64,000 nt of DNA. It comes from an uncultured Gammaproteobacteria bacterium (GTDB taxonomy: Bacteria > Pseudomonadota > Gammaproteobacteria > Pseudomonadales > Pseudohongiellaceae). The position numbers were made by a program, and so were the translations under genes. The notes beneath the pieces were generated by a model. It did not search any database. It saw only the letters and a program-made list of their open reading frames with translations, and was not told the DNA's origin. Shown here in pieces: positions 1-8,079 of the stretch (positions within the stretch are counted from its first letter, which is position 1; each line of letters opens with the position of its first letter). Where the stretch lies: positions 1-64,000 of the forward strand of contig CAILUG010000019.1 of assembly GCA_903837345.1 (NCBI GenBank), written 5' to 3'.

Positions 1-120
1 GCAGATGTGTTCAACTACATCGAGCTGTTTTATAACCCGGTTCGAAGACATGGTAACAACGACGGCATACCACCAGCGAAGTTTGAAGAGCAGTACTTTA
101 TGAAGCTGTCAGGTGTATAG
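1..120 (+). mobile_element. IS3-family transposase (OrfB) C-terminal end, partial
   Basis: Frame 1 is open from the window edge to a TAG at 118-120 and encodes 39 residues containing FNYIELFYNPVRRHGNNDG and PPAKFEEQYF. This is the typical end of the DDE integrase domain of IS3-family OrfB transposases, the subunit that cuts and joins the element's ends. Only the tail is present because the window starts inside the gene. The element probably ends shortly after the stop: TCGGGGGCTTGCCA at 125-138 has the CA terminus expected of an IS3 right inverted repeat, but the left end lies outside the window, so this boundary is a guess. Confidence 0.85.
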
Positions 121-237
121 GAAATCGGGGGCTTGCCACAGGCTAAATTCCTTCACTGCCGCAAACAGGAATAACATCGCAATAACGCCGATGATTAAAG
201 ATGCGATCTTCTGCTTTCGAGTCCATTCCTTATTCAT
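109..237 (-). CDS. small putative single-pass membrane protein, possibly truncated by the IS
   Basis: A 42-codon ORF starts at ATG 237. It has a basic N-terminus (MNKEWTRKQK) followed by a hydrophobic run of about 18 residues (IASLIIGVIAMLFLFAAV), as in a small inner-membrane protein. Its last codons and stop (109-111) fall inside the IS transposase tail and the probable IS end, so the native C-terminus may have been cut off by the insertion. No strong ribosome-binding site is visible. I recognise no family; it could be chance, but the topology is coherent. Confidence 0.35.
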   Translation of the reverse strand: MNKEWTRKQKIASLIIGVIAMLFLFAAVKEFSLWQAPDFLYT

Positions 238-256
238 AAGGCTCTAACATTTTATT

Positions 257-272
257 AGTGCGCATGCGCACT
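257..272. repeat. 16-bp perfect palindrome
   Basis: AGTGCGCATGCGCACT reads the same on both strands. It lies about 20 bases upstream of the small membrane ORF in an otherwise AT-rich gap (238-461). It could be an operator or a site-specific recombination or methylation target; nothing else in the window repeats it in full. Confidence 0.5.
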
Positions 273-461
273 TTGTGAATTCCATTGTTTTGAGATTACG
301 TTGCAACCTGTTGATCATCCAGCCGGATATCCAGAAATGTTTTAACTGAAATCCGGGCATGCGCGAAATTCCTGATAATGTGCATACGTGTTATCTCGCG
401 AACTGAATTTTCAAGTGGTTGAAAAGCAGGTGATTTGTCGGGCAAAAGTTTGGAAATCGCG

Positions 462-749
462 CTAACCCTTGTAGGCGCGTTCGACTTTGGTCACTTCCAC
501 GGAATACGCCGCGTACCACTTTTCCTTGCCCAGTTGCTGGGCCATGCGGTGTTCGGGGTGCATACGCCAGGCGTGAATGCTGGCCAGATCCGGCCAGTAC
601 GACAGCGCCACTTCCTGATCGTGTTCCGTTACTGCGTGAAACTCAATACAGCCGAATTCGCTCAGTGCCAGTTCGTGCATGCGCTTGGTTGTTGCCGAAT
701 ATTCGGCATCCAACTGACGGACTTTGGCGCGGAAGATGACGATGTACAT
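462..749 (-). CDS. antibiotic biosynthesis monooxygenase (ABM) domain protein
   Basis: This 95-residue protein is almost entirely one ABM-type ferredoxin-like domain. It begins MYIVIFRAKV, contains GCIEFHAV and EVALSYWPDL in the positions typical of the family, and ends with a KWYAAYSVEV strand. Members are small dimeric proteins that range from quinone or heme monooxygenases to proteins of unknown substrate; this one resembles the stress-type group with the WPDLASIHAWRMHPEH helix. It stands alone between the IS remnant and argH, read in the same direction as argH. The substrate cannot be told from sequence. Confidence 0.8.
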   Translation of the reverse strand: MYIVIFRAKVRQLDAEYSATTKRMHELALSEFGCIEFHAVTEHDQEVALSYWPDLASIHAWRMHPEHRMAQQLGKEKWYAAYSVEVTKVERAYKG

Positions 750-840
750 AGGTAGCGCTCCCGGTAAGTCAGGCTTCCTGGCCTGTAACCAAAGACCTGT
801 AGTACTTCACTGCCAGTCTCCCGGAGGGAGGAGCAGGCTG

Positions 841-2220
841 TTACCCCAGTTTTTTTCTGGCGCGCGCAATCGCCTTCTTCACCTGCGCTGGTGCTGTGCC
901 GCCGATGTGGTCGCGGGCATTCACTGAGCCTTCCAGGCTCAGCACAGCATAAACATCATGGTCGATGGTCGCGCTGAACTGCTGCAACTCGGTGAGTGAG
1001 AGTTCGCTCAGATCCTTGCTGTGGCGTATGCCATAGGCCACGCTCTTGCCCACCACTTCATGGGCGTCGCGGAACGGCATGCCTTTTTTCACAAGGTAGT
1101 CGGCGAGGTCGGTGGCAGTGGCGTAGCCCCTGGCGGCAGCATGGCGCATATGGGTTTTTTTCGGCTTGATCGCCGGCACCATGTCGGCATAGGCCTTGAG
1201 ACAGTCTTTCACGGTGTCGAGCGTGTCGAACAGCGGCTCTTTGTCTTCCTGGTTGTCCTTGTTGTAGGCGAGCGGCTGGCCTTTCATCAGCATCAGCAAG
1301 CTCACCAGGTGGCCGGTGACCCGGCCGCTTTTGCCTCGCACCAGTTCCGGCACGTCCGGATTTTTTTTCTGCGGCATGATCGATGAACCGGTACAGAACC
1401 GGTCCGGCAGATCGACAAAATCGAACTGCGACGAAGTCCACAGCACCAGTTCTTCCGAGAAGCGCGACAAGTGGATCATGATCAGACTGGCAGCGGCGCA
1501 CAACTCGATCGCGAAGTCGCGGTCGCTGACGGAGTCGAGTGAATTCTCGGTCGGTTTGTCGAAGCCGAGCAGGGACGCGGTCAGCTCGCGGTCAATCGGA
1601 TAGGTGGTGCCGGCCAGCGCAGCGGCGCCGAGCGGGCACTGGTTCATGCGCTTGCGGCAATCCTGCATGCGGCTGTGGTCACGCTCCAGCATTTCAAACC
1701 ACGCCAGCAAATGATGGCCAAAGCTTACCGGCTGTGCGGTCTGCAGATGCGTGAAGCCGGGCATGATGGTGGCGGTCTCATGTTCAGCCACATCGAGAAT
1801 GCCTTTCTGCACGGCGCGGATCAGGTCGAGGATGACATCGATTTCGTCGCGCACAAACAGCCGGATGTCGGTGGCCACCTGGTCGTTGCGTGAACGGCCG
1901 GTGTGCAGTTTCTTGCCGGTGGCACCGATACGATCGGTCAACCGGCTTTCGATGTTCATGTGGACATCTTCAAGCTTGATCGACCACTCGAATTTGCCGG
2001 CTTCGATTTCTTCCTTGATGGCACCCAGGCCATCGACGATCTGCTGCTTTTCCTGGTCGGTGAGGATGCCGACCCTGGCCAGCATGGTGGCATGCGCAAT
2101 CGAGCCGCGGATATCCACGGCATACATGCGCTGGTCGAATCCCACCGAAGCGGTAAACCGCTCGACGAAGGCGTCAGTGGGTTCGGAGAAGCGGCCGCCC
2201 CAGAGTTTGTCCTGGCTCAT
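841..2220 (-). CDS. argH: argininosuccinate lyase
   Basis: ArgH splits argininosuccinate into arginine and fumarate, the last step of arginine synthesis, as a cytosolic tetramer. The 459-residue protein is full length. It opens with the family hallmark LWGGRF, has [10 protein letters not shown] near residue 155 and the fumarase-superfamily signature [12 protein letters not shown] at about 278-289, which carries the catalytic serine. I place the start at ATG 2220 because an AGGA lies about eight bases upstream and [11 protein letters not shown] is the usual N-terminus; an upstream in-frame start at 2259 would add 13 atypical residues. It is divergent from hemC, an arrangement known in Pseudomonas. 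Confidence 0.97.
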   Translation of the reverse strand: MSQDKLWGGRFSEPTDAFVERFTASVGFDQRMYAVDIRGSIAHATMLARVGILTDQEKQQIVDGLGAIKEEIEAGKFEWSIKLEDVHMNIESRLTDRIGATGKKLHTGRSRNDQVATDIRLFVRDEIDVILDLIRAVQKGILDVAEHETATIMPGFTHLQTAQPVSFGHHLLAWFEMLERDHSRMQDCRKRMNQCPLGAAALAGTTYPIDRELTASLLGFDKPTENSLDSVSDRDFAIELCAAASLIMIHLSRFSEELVLWTSSQFDFVDLPDRFCTGSSIMPQKKNPDVPELVRGKSGRVTGHLVSLLMLMKGQPLAYNKDNQEDKEPLFDTLDTVKDCLKAYADMVPAIKPKKTHMRHAAARGYATATDLADYLVKKGMPFRDAHEVVGKSVAYGIRHSKDLSELSLTELQQFSATIDHDVYAVLSLEGSVNARDHIGGTAPAQVKKAIARARKKLG

Positions 2221-2285
2221 CAGAAATCCTGTAACTGTGCTGCTAAAAGGCCGGCACAATCAAATCCGGCGAAAAAGTCCGGGCA

Positions 2286-2294
2286 ATTATAGCA
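2286..2294 (-). promoter_or_regulatory. putative extended -10 promoter of argH
   Basis: On the minus strand the sequence TGCTATAAT matches a perfect -10 box with the extended TGn motif, about 65 bases upstream of the argH start. No good -35 is present, which is tolerable for extended -10 promoters. The call rests on motif and position only. Confidence 0.45.
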
Positions 2295-2372
2295 ACGGGG
2301 TGCAGTGGCGGGATAGGAAATTAAGCCATCAACACCGGGCCAGAGCTTCAAGTACAATGCGCCGTCGTTTGC

Positions 2373-3308
2373 ATGAGTGTGTTTATGTCAGCTTCCCTGG
2401 TCCGGATCGCCACCCGCGAAAGCCCGCTTGCCCTGTGGCAGGCCGAGTATGTGAAAGCCCGTTTGCTCAAGGCCCACCCGGCTTTGCAGGTGGAGCTGGT
2501 GCCGATGACCACCCGCGGCGACCAGATCCTCGATTCGCCGCTGTCCCAGGTCGGCGGCAAAGGCCTGTTCATCAAGGAGCTGGAAGTGGCGATGCTGGAA
2601 GGTCGTGCCGATATCGCGGTGCATTCGATGAAGGATGTACCGATGGACTTCCCCCCCGGTCTGGGCCTCGGGGCCATTTGTGAACGGGAAGATTGCCGCG
2701 ATGCATTTGTTTCCAACCGTTATGCCACTTTGCAGGAGCTGCCACCGGGTGCGGTGATCGGTTCCTCGTCGCTGCGCCGGCAATGCCAGTTGCGGGCCTG
2801 GCGTGCTGATCTGCAGTTGCGCGATCTGCGCGGCAATGTCGGCACCCGCTTGCGCAAACTGGATGCCGGTGACTATGACGCCATCATCCTTGCCGGAGCC
2901 GGGCTGATCCGTCTGGGCCTGCAGCAGCGCATCCGTCAGTTGTTGCCACCGTCGTTGTCGCTGCCAGCCGGCGGCCAGGGCGCAGTGGGCGTGGAATGCC
3001 GGCTGGCTGATGGCCCCACCATTGAGCTGTTGCAGTGTCTGCATCATGAACCCACCGCCTTGTGTGTGCGGGCCGAACGCGCGATGAATGCAAAACTGCA
3101 GGGCGGCTGCCAGGTGCCGATTGCGGCACTGGCGGTGCTGGAAAACGGCGACAGCCTGTATATGCGCGGCCTGGTGGGCAGCGTCGATGGCCAGAAGATC
3201 CTGCGCAGTGAAATTCGCGGCGCGGCCCATCTCGGTGAAGAGCTGGGCGAAATCCTGGCCGAAGATTTGTTGCGACAGGGCGCTGCTGCGCTGCTGGAAG
3301 CGTTGTAA
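2373..3308 (+). CDS. hemC: hydroxymethylbilane synthase (porphobilinogen deaminase)
   Basis: HemC joins four porphobilinogen molecules into hydroxymethylbilane in tetrapyrrole synthesis. The 311-residue protein has the expected [19 protein letters not shown] start, [12 protein letters not shown] near residue 83, SSLRRQ near 131 and [19 protein letters not shown] near 153. Cys246 in GGCQVPI is the attachment site of the dipyrromethane cofactor. Either ATG 2373 or ATG 2385 could be the start; neither has a clear ribosome site. It is the first gene of the hemC-hemD-hemX-hemY run. Confidence 0.96.
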   Translation: MSVFMSASLVRIATRESPLALWQAEYVKARLLKAHPALQVELVPMTTRGDQILDSPLSQVGGKGLFIKELEVAMLEGRADIAVHSMKDVPMDFPPGLGLGAICEREDCRDAFVSNRYATLQELPPGAVIGSSSLRRQCQLRAWRADLQLRDLRGNVGTRLRKLDAGDYDAIILAGAGLIRLGLQQRIRQLLPPSLSLPAGGQGAVGVECRLADGPTIELLQCLHHEPTALCVRAERAMNAKLQGGCQVPIAALAVLENGDSLYMRGLVGSVDGQKILRSEIRGAAHLGEELGEILAEDLLRQGAAALLEAL

Positions 3309-3321
3309 GTCAGGTGCAGTG

Positions 3322-4131
3322 ATGAGCGGACTCGCCCAACAGCAGGATCAACCCTTGAGTGGCTGCACGCTGTGGCTGACGCGCCCCGCTGTTCAGGCGG
3401 AAAAGCTGCAACAGCAACTGCAGCAGCTCGGCGCACAAGTATTATGCCTGCCCATGCTGATGATTGAGCCGCTGCCACTCACCGGCGCCAGCAAACTGCG
3501 CATCCTCGATCTGGATCGTTACGACCTCGTGTTCTATGTCAGCAGCAATGCAGCGACGCTGGGTCTGGATGCGATCCTGGGTTACTGGCCGCAGTATCCC
3601 TCGCATCTCATGAATTTCGCGGTCGGCCCCGGCACTGCTGCCGTGCTGGAAAGTTTTGGTCTCAGTGTGAGCTACCCGACTGAGCGCATGAGCAGCGAAG
3701 CCATGCTGGCCTTGCCCGGCTTGCAGCACATCAGCGGCAAGAAGGCCTTGATAGTGCGCGGGGTCGGTGGTCGTGAAATCCTTGCCGAATCTTTGCGGGA
3801 AAGAGGTGCCACGGTCGATTACGCCGAGCTTTACCAGCGCATACTGCCGGACTATGACAGTCAGCTGTTGCAGAAATATTTTGAACAGGCTCCGCCACAG
3901 GCGGTGGTGATCACCAGCGCGGAAGCGCTCGACAATCTCAGACACTTTTGTGCCACTGAGACACTGTGGCAGGCGTTGCCGCTGTTTGTGTCCTCCGAAC
4001 GACTGGCCGAGCATGCGCGCAAACTGGGCAATACCCGGGCTGTCGTCATGGCAGGCGCCAGCGATACCGCTATAATCGGCGGACTGCTTGCGTCGCTGAC
4101 GCCAGCCACAGGCCACCAGGCAACACACTGA
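3322..4131 (+). CDS. hemD: uroporphyrinogen-III synthase
   Basis: HemD closes and isomerises hydroxymethylbilane to uroporphyrinogen III, the branch point to heme and siroheme. The 269-residue product has the loose features of this fast-evolving family: LWLTRPAVQAEKL at the start, a central VGPGTAAVLESFG segment, LIVRGVGGREILAESL near the middle and VVITSAEALDNL in the second lobe. The start at 3322 follows AGGTG by a few bases and lies 13 bases after hemC; the frame is also open further upstream within hemC but that would be atypical. Identity rests as much on operon position as on motifs. Confidence 0.92.
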   Translation: MSGLAQQQDQPLSGCTLWLTRPAVQAEKLQQQLQQLGAQVLCLPMLMIEPLPLTGASKLRILDLDRYDLVFYVSSNAATLGLDAILGYWPQYPSHLMNFAVGPGTAAVLESFGLSVSYPTERMSSEAMLALPGLQHISGKKALIVRGVGGREILAESLRERGATVDYAELYQRILPDYDSQLLQKYFEQAPPQAVVITSAEALDNLRHFCATETLWQALPLFVSSERLAEHARKLGNTRAVVMAGASDTAIIGGLLASLTPATGHQATH

Positions 4132-4132
4132 T

Positions 4133-5302
4133 ATGAGCGATAACCTGAGCACAGACTCGATCCGCAAGGACTTTGGTGTAAACACCGCCAAGCCTGCGCG
4201 GGCCGGCGCCCGCCTGTTGCTGTTGCTGCTGGTGGTGGCAACAGTTGCGCTCGGCTACTTCAGTTGGCAGCAGCAACAAACCGTTGCCGGCATGCAATCC
4301 GGTTACCAGACGCTGTCGGTGGCTGCTTCCACTATTTCCTCCCTGCAGCAGGCGCAGGGCCGGCAGGACAAGAACCAGCAGGAACTGGATCAAAGGTTGA
4401 AGCTGATCGAACAGGAGCTGCAGCAATTGCAAAGCGTGCAGCAGCAACTGGGCAGTTCGCAACAGCAGGCACAACTTGCGGTGCAACAACAGATGCAGAT
4501 GACGCTGAACAGCGTCAACGAACAGTCTGGCCAGCTGAACAACATGGCACAGGAAATCAGGGCACTGCGCGGCAAGGTCGCCGATTCCGGTGCGGGCGCC
4601 TTGCGCTCGCAGATACTGGCCGAAGCGCTCGGCATGCTGCGTCTGGCCGATCTGCGTTTGCAGGTGGCGCAGGATTTTGATTCTGCCATTGCGCTGGTGC
4701 GCAACTCCGATGGCATGCTGGCAAAACTTTCGGATGCGCCGGTGGCTGCGCTGCGCACCCAGCTGGCGGAAGACCTGAATGCGTTGCAGGCTGCGCAGCA
4801 AGGTGATGCCCACAAGGTCTATCAGCAATTGAGTGAAGCCATCACCCAGCTCGGCAGTCTGACTGCAGTATCGAAAACCGCGAGCAATGACACTGCGATG
4901 AAGGCGGCTGCAGACACCAAGCCGGCGGAACCGGGCTGGCTTAACAGCACGCTCGGTTTTCTGGGCCAGTATTTTGTGATCACCCAGCGTGATGCAGCGA
5001 TCACGCCACTGCTCACGCCTGAACAAAGCTGGTACATCCGCAAAAGCATCGAGTTGCAGTTGCAGCAGGCCCGCATGGCAGCTCTCAACAGTGATGCCGC
5101 ACTTTACAAGTCGTCGCTGACTGAAGCGCAAGTAGCAATCAGTGAAACCCTGCAGGGAGAGGGCAAGGATGCACTGATGAAGAAGTTGTCATCCCTGCAA
5201 GCGGTCACCCTGCGCAGCGGTATCCATTCACTTGCCGGCACCATCCAGAGCTTGCAGCAATTGCAAGTGCAGGCGCCCGGCAAGGCGGGCACTGCACCGT
5301 GA
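4133..5302 (+). CDS. hemX: HemX family membrane protein
   Basis: The 389-residue protein has a short cytoplasmic N-terminus, one transmembrane helix at about 25-44, a glutamine-rich coiled coil at about 50-130 and a helical C-terminal domain ending in a flexible tail. This is the HemX architecture found after hemD in many gammaproteobacteria. It is often labelled uroporphyrinogen-III methyltransferase, but it has no SAM-binding methyltransferase domain. Its role is unproven; a scaffold or regulator of early heme synthesis is the usual suggestion. It starts one base after the hemD stop and overlaps hemY by four bases, so the genes are probably translationally coupled. Confidence 0.92.
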   Translation: MSDNLSTDSIRKDFGVNTAKPARAGARLLLLLLVVATVALGYFSWQQQQTVAGMQSGYQTLSVAASTISSLQQAQGRQDKNQQELDQRLKLIEQELQQLQSVQQQLGSSQQQAQLAVQQQMQMTLNSVNEQSGQLNNMAQEIRALRGKVADSGAGALRSQILAEALGMLRLADLRLQVAQDFDSAIALVRNSDGMLAKLSDAPVAALRTQLAEDLNALQAAQQGDAHKVYQQLSEAITQLGSLTAVSKTASNDTAMKAAADTKPAEPGWLNSTLGFLGQYFVITQRDAAITPLLTPEQSWYIRKSIELQLQQARMAALNSDAALYKSSLTEAQVAISETLQGEGKDALMKKLSSLQAVTLRSGIHSLAGTIQSLQQLQVQAPGKAGTAP

Positions 5303-6498
5303 AGCGCTGGCTGCTGATCCTGTTGGTGCTGGCAGTCCTGGCCACTTTCGCTTATCTGGTGCTGAGCAACATCAACCCCGGTTATGTGCTGATCTATGTC
5401 GGCGGCTACAGTTTCGAAACCACGCTGGCGGCGCTGGTGGTGGCAGTGGTGGCATTGACTGTCATCGTCAATGTGCTGTTGTGGCTGGTGCGCACCCTCA
5501 ATCCGATGCGACTGCGCAACACGCGGCTGTTTCGCTACTTCTTCGCGCCGCAAGATCCGCTCACCTCCACCCTGCAAGGCATGCAGGATCTGTTGCTGGG
5601 CAACTGGCAGCAGGCTTATCGGCTGCTGGTGGAAAATGCCGAGAAAGTACAGAACCCCGGCTTCAATTACCTGGCGGCAAGTCTGGCGGCGTTCCAGCGA
5701 GGCGACAAGACCGGGTGGTCATTCTGTCTGGATCGCGCCGAGAAGAGATCCAGTCCGTATGCCATCGGTGTGCGCAGCTTGCGCGCACTGCTGGAATCAA
5801 AAAGCGGTGAACGCCAGCAAGCGCTGAACTTGTTGCAGGGTTTGCAGCGCACTTTGCCCAACCAGCCGTTTGTGCTGGAACAGCTGGCAGAAATCTATCG
5901 CACCACGGGTGACTGGAACAGTCTTGAACAATTGCTGCCCGATATGGAACGCCGTCATGTGCTGGCTCCGGCAGCGCTGCTGACATTGCAGGATGAAGTG
6001 TACCAGCATCAGTTGCAGCAGGCTGGCAGTGAAGGTGAAGCTTCGCTGCAATACTGCTGGAAACAAATGCCGAAAGCCTTGCGGGCACATGCGCATATTA
6101 CCGGCGCCTATATTCAGCAGCTGATGAATGTGGGGCAGGATGCGGAGGCAGCGTCGATGCTCACCAGCTTTCTCAAGAAAGGCTGGAGTGACGAGATGGT
6201 GGCACTGGTCGGCCAGGTCAACACTGGCAAACCGCAGCAACAACTGGCGTTGCTGGAAAACTGTCTCAAACAGCATCCGGAAAATCCGGTGCTGCTGACC
6301 ACGCTGGGTCGTGTTTCAGTACGCAACCAGTTGTGGCGCAAGGCGCGTGATTATTTCGAAAAGGCTTTGAAGCTGGCCACCTCTGCGCAACAGAGTGCAC
6401 AAATCTGTACCGAGCTGGCCAAACTGCTGGAGCAATTGGGTGAGCGAGAAAAGAGCCTGCAGTACTATCAGCGTGCCGTGCAGTTGCTGGAGAAATAA
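5299..6498 (+). CDS. hemY: HemY protein, TPR-containing, inner membrane
   Basis: The 399-residue protein has two N-terminal membrane helices (about 3-22 and 40-64) typical of the HemY_N domain and a helical C-terminal half with tetratricopeptide-like repeats, including PVLLTTLGRVSVRNQLWRKA. It ends the hemCDXY operon and overlaps hemX by the ATGA-type junction. HemY of this family is not the protoporphyrinogen oxidase of Gram-positives that shares the symbol. The function is unresolved; a link between heme enzymes and the membrane is inferred from its constant operon position. Confidence 0.93.
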   Translation: MKRWLLILLVLAVLATFAYLVLSNINPGYVLIYVGGYSFETTLAALVVAVVALTVIVNVLLWLVRTLNPMRLRNTRLFRYFFAPQDPLTSTLQGMQDLLLGNWQQAYRLLVENAEKVQNPGFNYLAASLAAFQRGDKTGWSFCLDRAEKRSSPYAIGVRSLRALLESKSGERQQALNLLQGLQRTLPNQPFVLEQLAEIYRTTGDWNSLEQLLPDMERRHVLAPAALLTLQDEVYQHQLQQAGSEGEASLQYCWKQMPKALRAHAHITGAYIQQLMNVGQDAEAASMLTSFLKKGWSDEMVALVGQVNTGKPQQQLALLENCLKQHPENPVLLTTLGRVSVRNQLWRKARDYFEKALKLATSAQQSAQICTELAKLLEQLGEREKSLQYYQRAVQLLEK

Positions 6499-6629
6499 CC
6501 AATCAGCCACTCACCGTTTTCCCTGACCCATTCATCGATATATTGACCGGAGCCGGCGATCTCGAAACCGCCCTGGCCGTTTTCGGCCAGGAAGTTGAAG
6601 CGGCTCTTGGCCTCTCCCTTGGTGGCTTG
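6468..6629 (-). pseudogene. degraded C-terminal fragment of an NTF2/SnoaL-like protein
   Basis: Between hemY and the next minus-strand gene, the minus strand holds 53 open codons bounded by stops at 6630-6632 and 6468-6470, with no start codon. They include KSRFNFLAENGQGGF and GQYIDEWVRENGEWLI. The last string matches the closing strands of SnoaL/NTF2-like domains (G-x-Y-x-D-x-W-V-R-x-x-G-x-W-x-I). The fragment runs into the 3' end of hemY, where the similarity ends. It looks like a remnant left by deletion of a gene next to hemY; the call is by eye on a short motif. Confidence 0.55.
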
Positions 6630-6644
6630 TCAGGTGCCAGCCGG

Positions 6645-7430
6645 TTATTTCTTCTTGTTCAGGTCCCGGCTTTCAATGGCATTGCCGTAGCTGGGATCGC
6701 AGTCGTACGGGAAAACATGATCTGCCGGCTTGCCCTTGTTGAGCGGAATCAGACGGGCAGCACGGCCCTTGAAGACCGCCGGATCTTCGTATTCCTGCAT
6801 GATGGCCAGTACCTTGCCGTCGGGACTCAGGCGGAAGTGTTCGATCAAGTGCATGTTGTCACTGTGGTCAAGGCCGTTGTTGAGCATGGTGGAGGACTGG
6901 ATGCGGGTGGTGTCGACTACCAGTGTGTCGCCTTCCCAGTGGCCGATGGAGTGGCCGGTGACAGACAGCGGCCATTTGTCAGGATGGGTTTTCTCGTTCA
7001 TGAAGATCACGCGTACCACATCGAAATATTCCATCTTGATAACGATGAGATCACGCCCCTGGAAGATTTCAATAGGGAACGGACCCTGCATTGAATAGAT
7101 GATGCTGGGGGGTTTGCAGGTGGAGGAAACCGCAACTTGTACTCCTACATCGTAGGTATCGGCTTTGGCCTTGTATTCCTTGCTTACTTCCAGTCCGCCA
7201 AAATCGCCGGGCGGAAATTCCACCAGACCGCTATCGGCCAGCAAGCGGGTGCCGGCCGGCAGTTTGTCGATCAGGGTTTGTTCGAAGGGAGTGGCAGGGC
7301 GCACTGGCGGGATCTGGCCAAAGCTGATCAGCCAGTAGCCGGACAGGTCTGGTTGGGCCAATGCCGGCAATGCACACACCAGCCCCAACAAAGCTATTGC
7401 AAGAGGTTTCAGGAGTTTCATATCAGTCAT
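6645..7430 (-). CDS. secreted protein of unknown function (partner of the DUF6152-type gene)
   Basis: The 261-residue protein has a cleavable signal peptide (LLKPLAIALLGLVCALPALAQ, mature from about residue 26) and no further membrane segment. The mature part contains IIYSMQGPFPIEIFQGRD, IFMNEKTHPDKWPLSVTGHSIG and WEGDTLVVDTTRI, motifs I know from a large uncharacterised secreted family in Gram-negative bacteria. It overlaps the upstream DUF6152-type gene by eight bases, so the two are co-transcribed. Starts at 7430 or 7421 are equally possible. No enzymatic role can be assigned. Confidence 0.8.
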   Translation of the reverse strand: MTDMKLLKPLAIALLGLVCALPALAQPDLSGYWLISFGQIPPVRPATPFEQTLIDKLPAGTRLLADSGLVEFPPGDFGGLEVSKEYKAKADTYDVGVQVAVSSTCKPPSIIYSMQGPFPIEIFQGRDLIVIKMEYFDVVRVIFMNEKTHPDKWPLSVTGHSIGHWEGDTLVVDTTRIQSSTMLNNGLDHSDNMHLIEHFRLSPDGKVLAIMQEYEDPAVFKGRAARLIPLNKGKPADHVFPYDCDPSYGNAIESRDLNKKK

Positions 7431-7842
7431 CTATCTTGCCGGTAGCGCCAACCTTGGTACCGTCGGCCTTGGTAACTGCGGTGATGCGCATCAGCTTGCT
7501 GCCATCGCGCGCGGGAATACCTTCGATGGTGACAACCTCACCAACCTTGATGCTCTCCTGGCTCCAGCCGTTGCGACGCAACGCTGAAGGGGCCGAAGTC
7601 TCGCAGGTCCAGCGTTCAACCTCACCCTTGTCATTTTTGACCATCAACTCGACGATCGCGTGCGGGTTGCGGAAATTGAAGCGGGCAACTTCACCCTTCA
7701 GCTCAATCTTTTGACCCATCGAATAGAACAGCGCCGCACTGTGGTGGGCAAACGAAGGAGTCGACTGCAACAATACGACGACAGCCAGAAGCAGCGTGCA
7801 GACCGCTTTGACGGGTCGGGTGAAACTCTTTAGGACAGTCAT
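7423..7842 (-). CDS. DUF6152-type periplasmic protein
   Basis: The 139-residue protein has a signal peptide with a hydrophobic core near 12-30 ending SFAHHSA. The His-His pair right after cleavage, the conserved IELKGEVARFNFRNPHAIVEL strand pattern and VGEVVTIEGIPARDGS are hallmarks of the DUF6152 group, small predicted beta-barrel proteins. It is the first gene of a two-gene unit with the larger secreted protein at 6645. The HH motif could bind metal, but that is inference. Confidence 0.78.
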   Translation of the reverse strand: MTVLKSFTRPVKAVCTLLLAVVVLLQSTPSFAHHSAALFYSMGQKIELKGEVARFNFRNPHAIVELMVKNDKGEVERWTCETSAPSALRRNGWSQESIKVGEVVTIEGIPARDGSKLMRITAVTKADGTKVGATGKIDD

Positions 7843-8016
7843 GGTACCCCCTGCAGTTTCTGATTATTCTGATACATGAAAGAGTGTTGGCCGGATGATA
7901 GCCGAGAAAACTCTGGATGGCAGTACCGCTGGCGACCAATTACCCCGAAAAATCCACATTTTCATCACAACAAAACCCGAAAAGTTTTTGTTGCCGGACG
8001 GAAAACCAGCGTAGCA

Positions 8017-8048
8017 TTTGCTCCTTTGCTCCTTTGCTCCTTTGCGCC
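8017..8048. repeat. short tandem repeat, four 8-bp units
   Basis: TTTGCTCC occurs three times in a row followed by a one-base variant TTTGCGCC. It sits about 30 bases upstream of the start of the outer-membrane protein gene, in the divergent gap 7843-8079. Such a tract can change length by slippage and could alter promoter spacing or leader length, although no promoter was identified here. Confidence 0.75.
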
Positions 8049-8079
8049 TGTGTGCGCGGCCGGCAACAAGGAAAATGCA

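Noticed and set aside
4070-5131. 353-codon minus-strand frame opposite hemX
   Set aside because: Its Gln/Leu-rich sequence mirrors the coiled-coil repeats of hemX; no signal, motif or ribosome site supports it.
4133-5302. Calling hemX a uroporphyrinogen-III methyltransferase
   Set aside because: There is no SAM-binding methyltransferase domain; the sequence is a membrane helix plus coiled coil, so the common database label is misleading.
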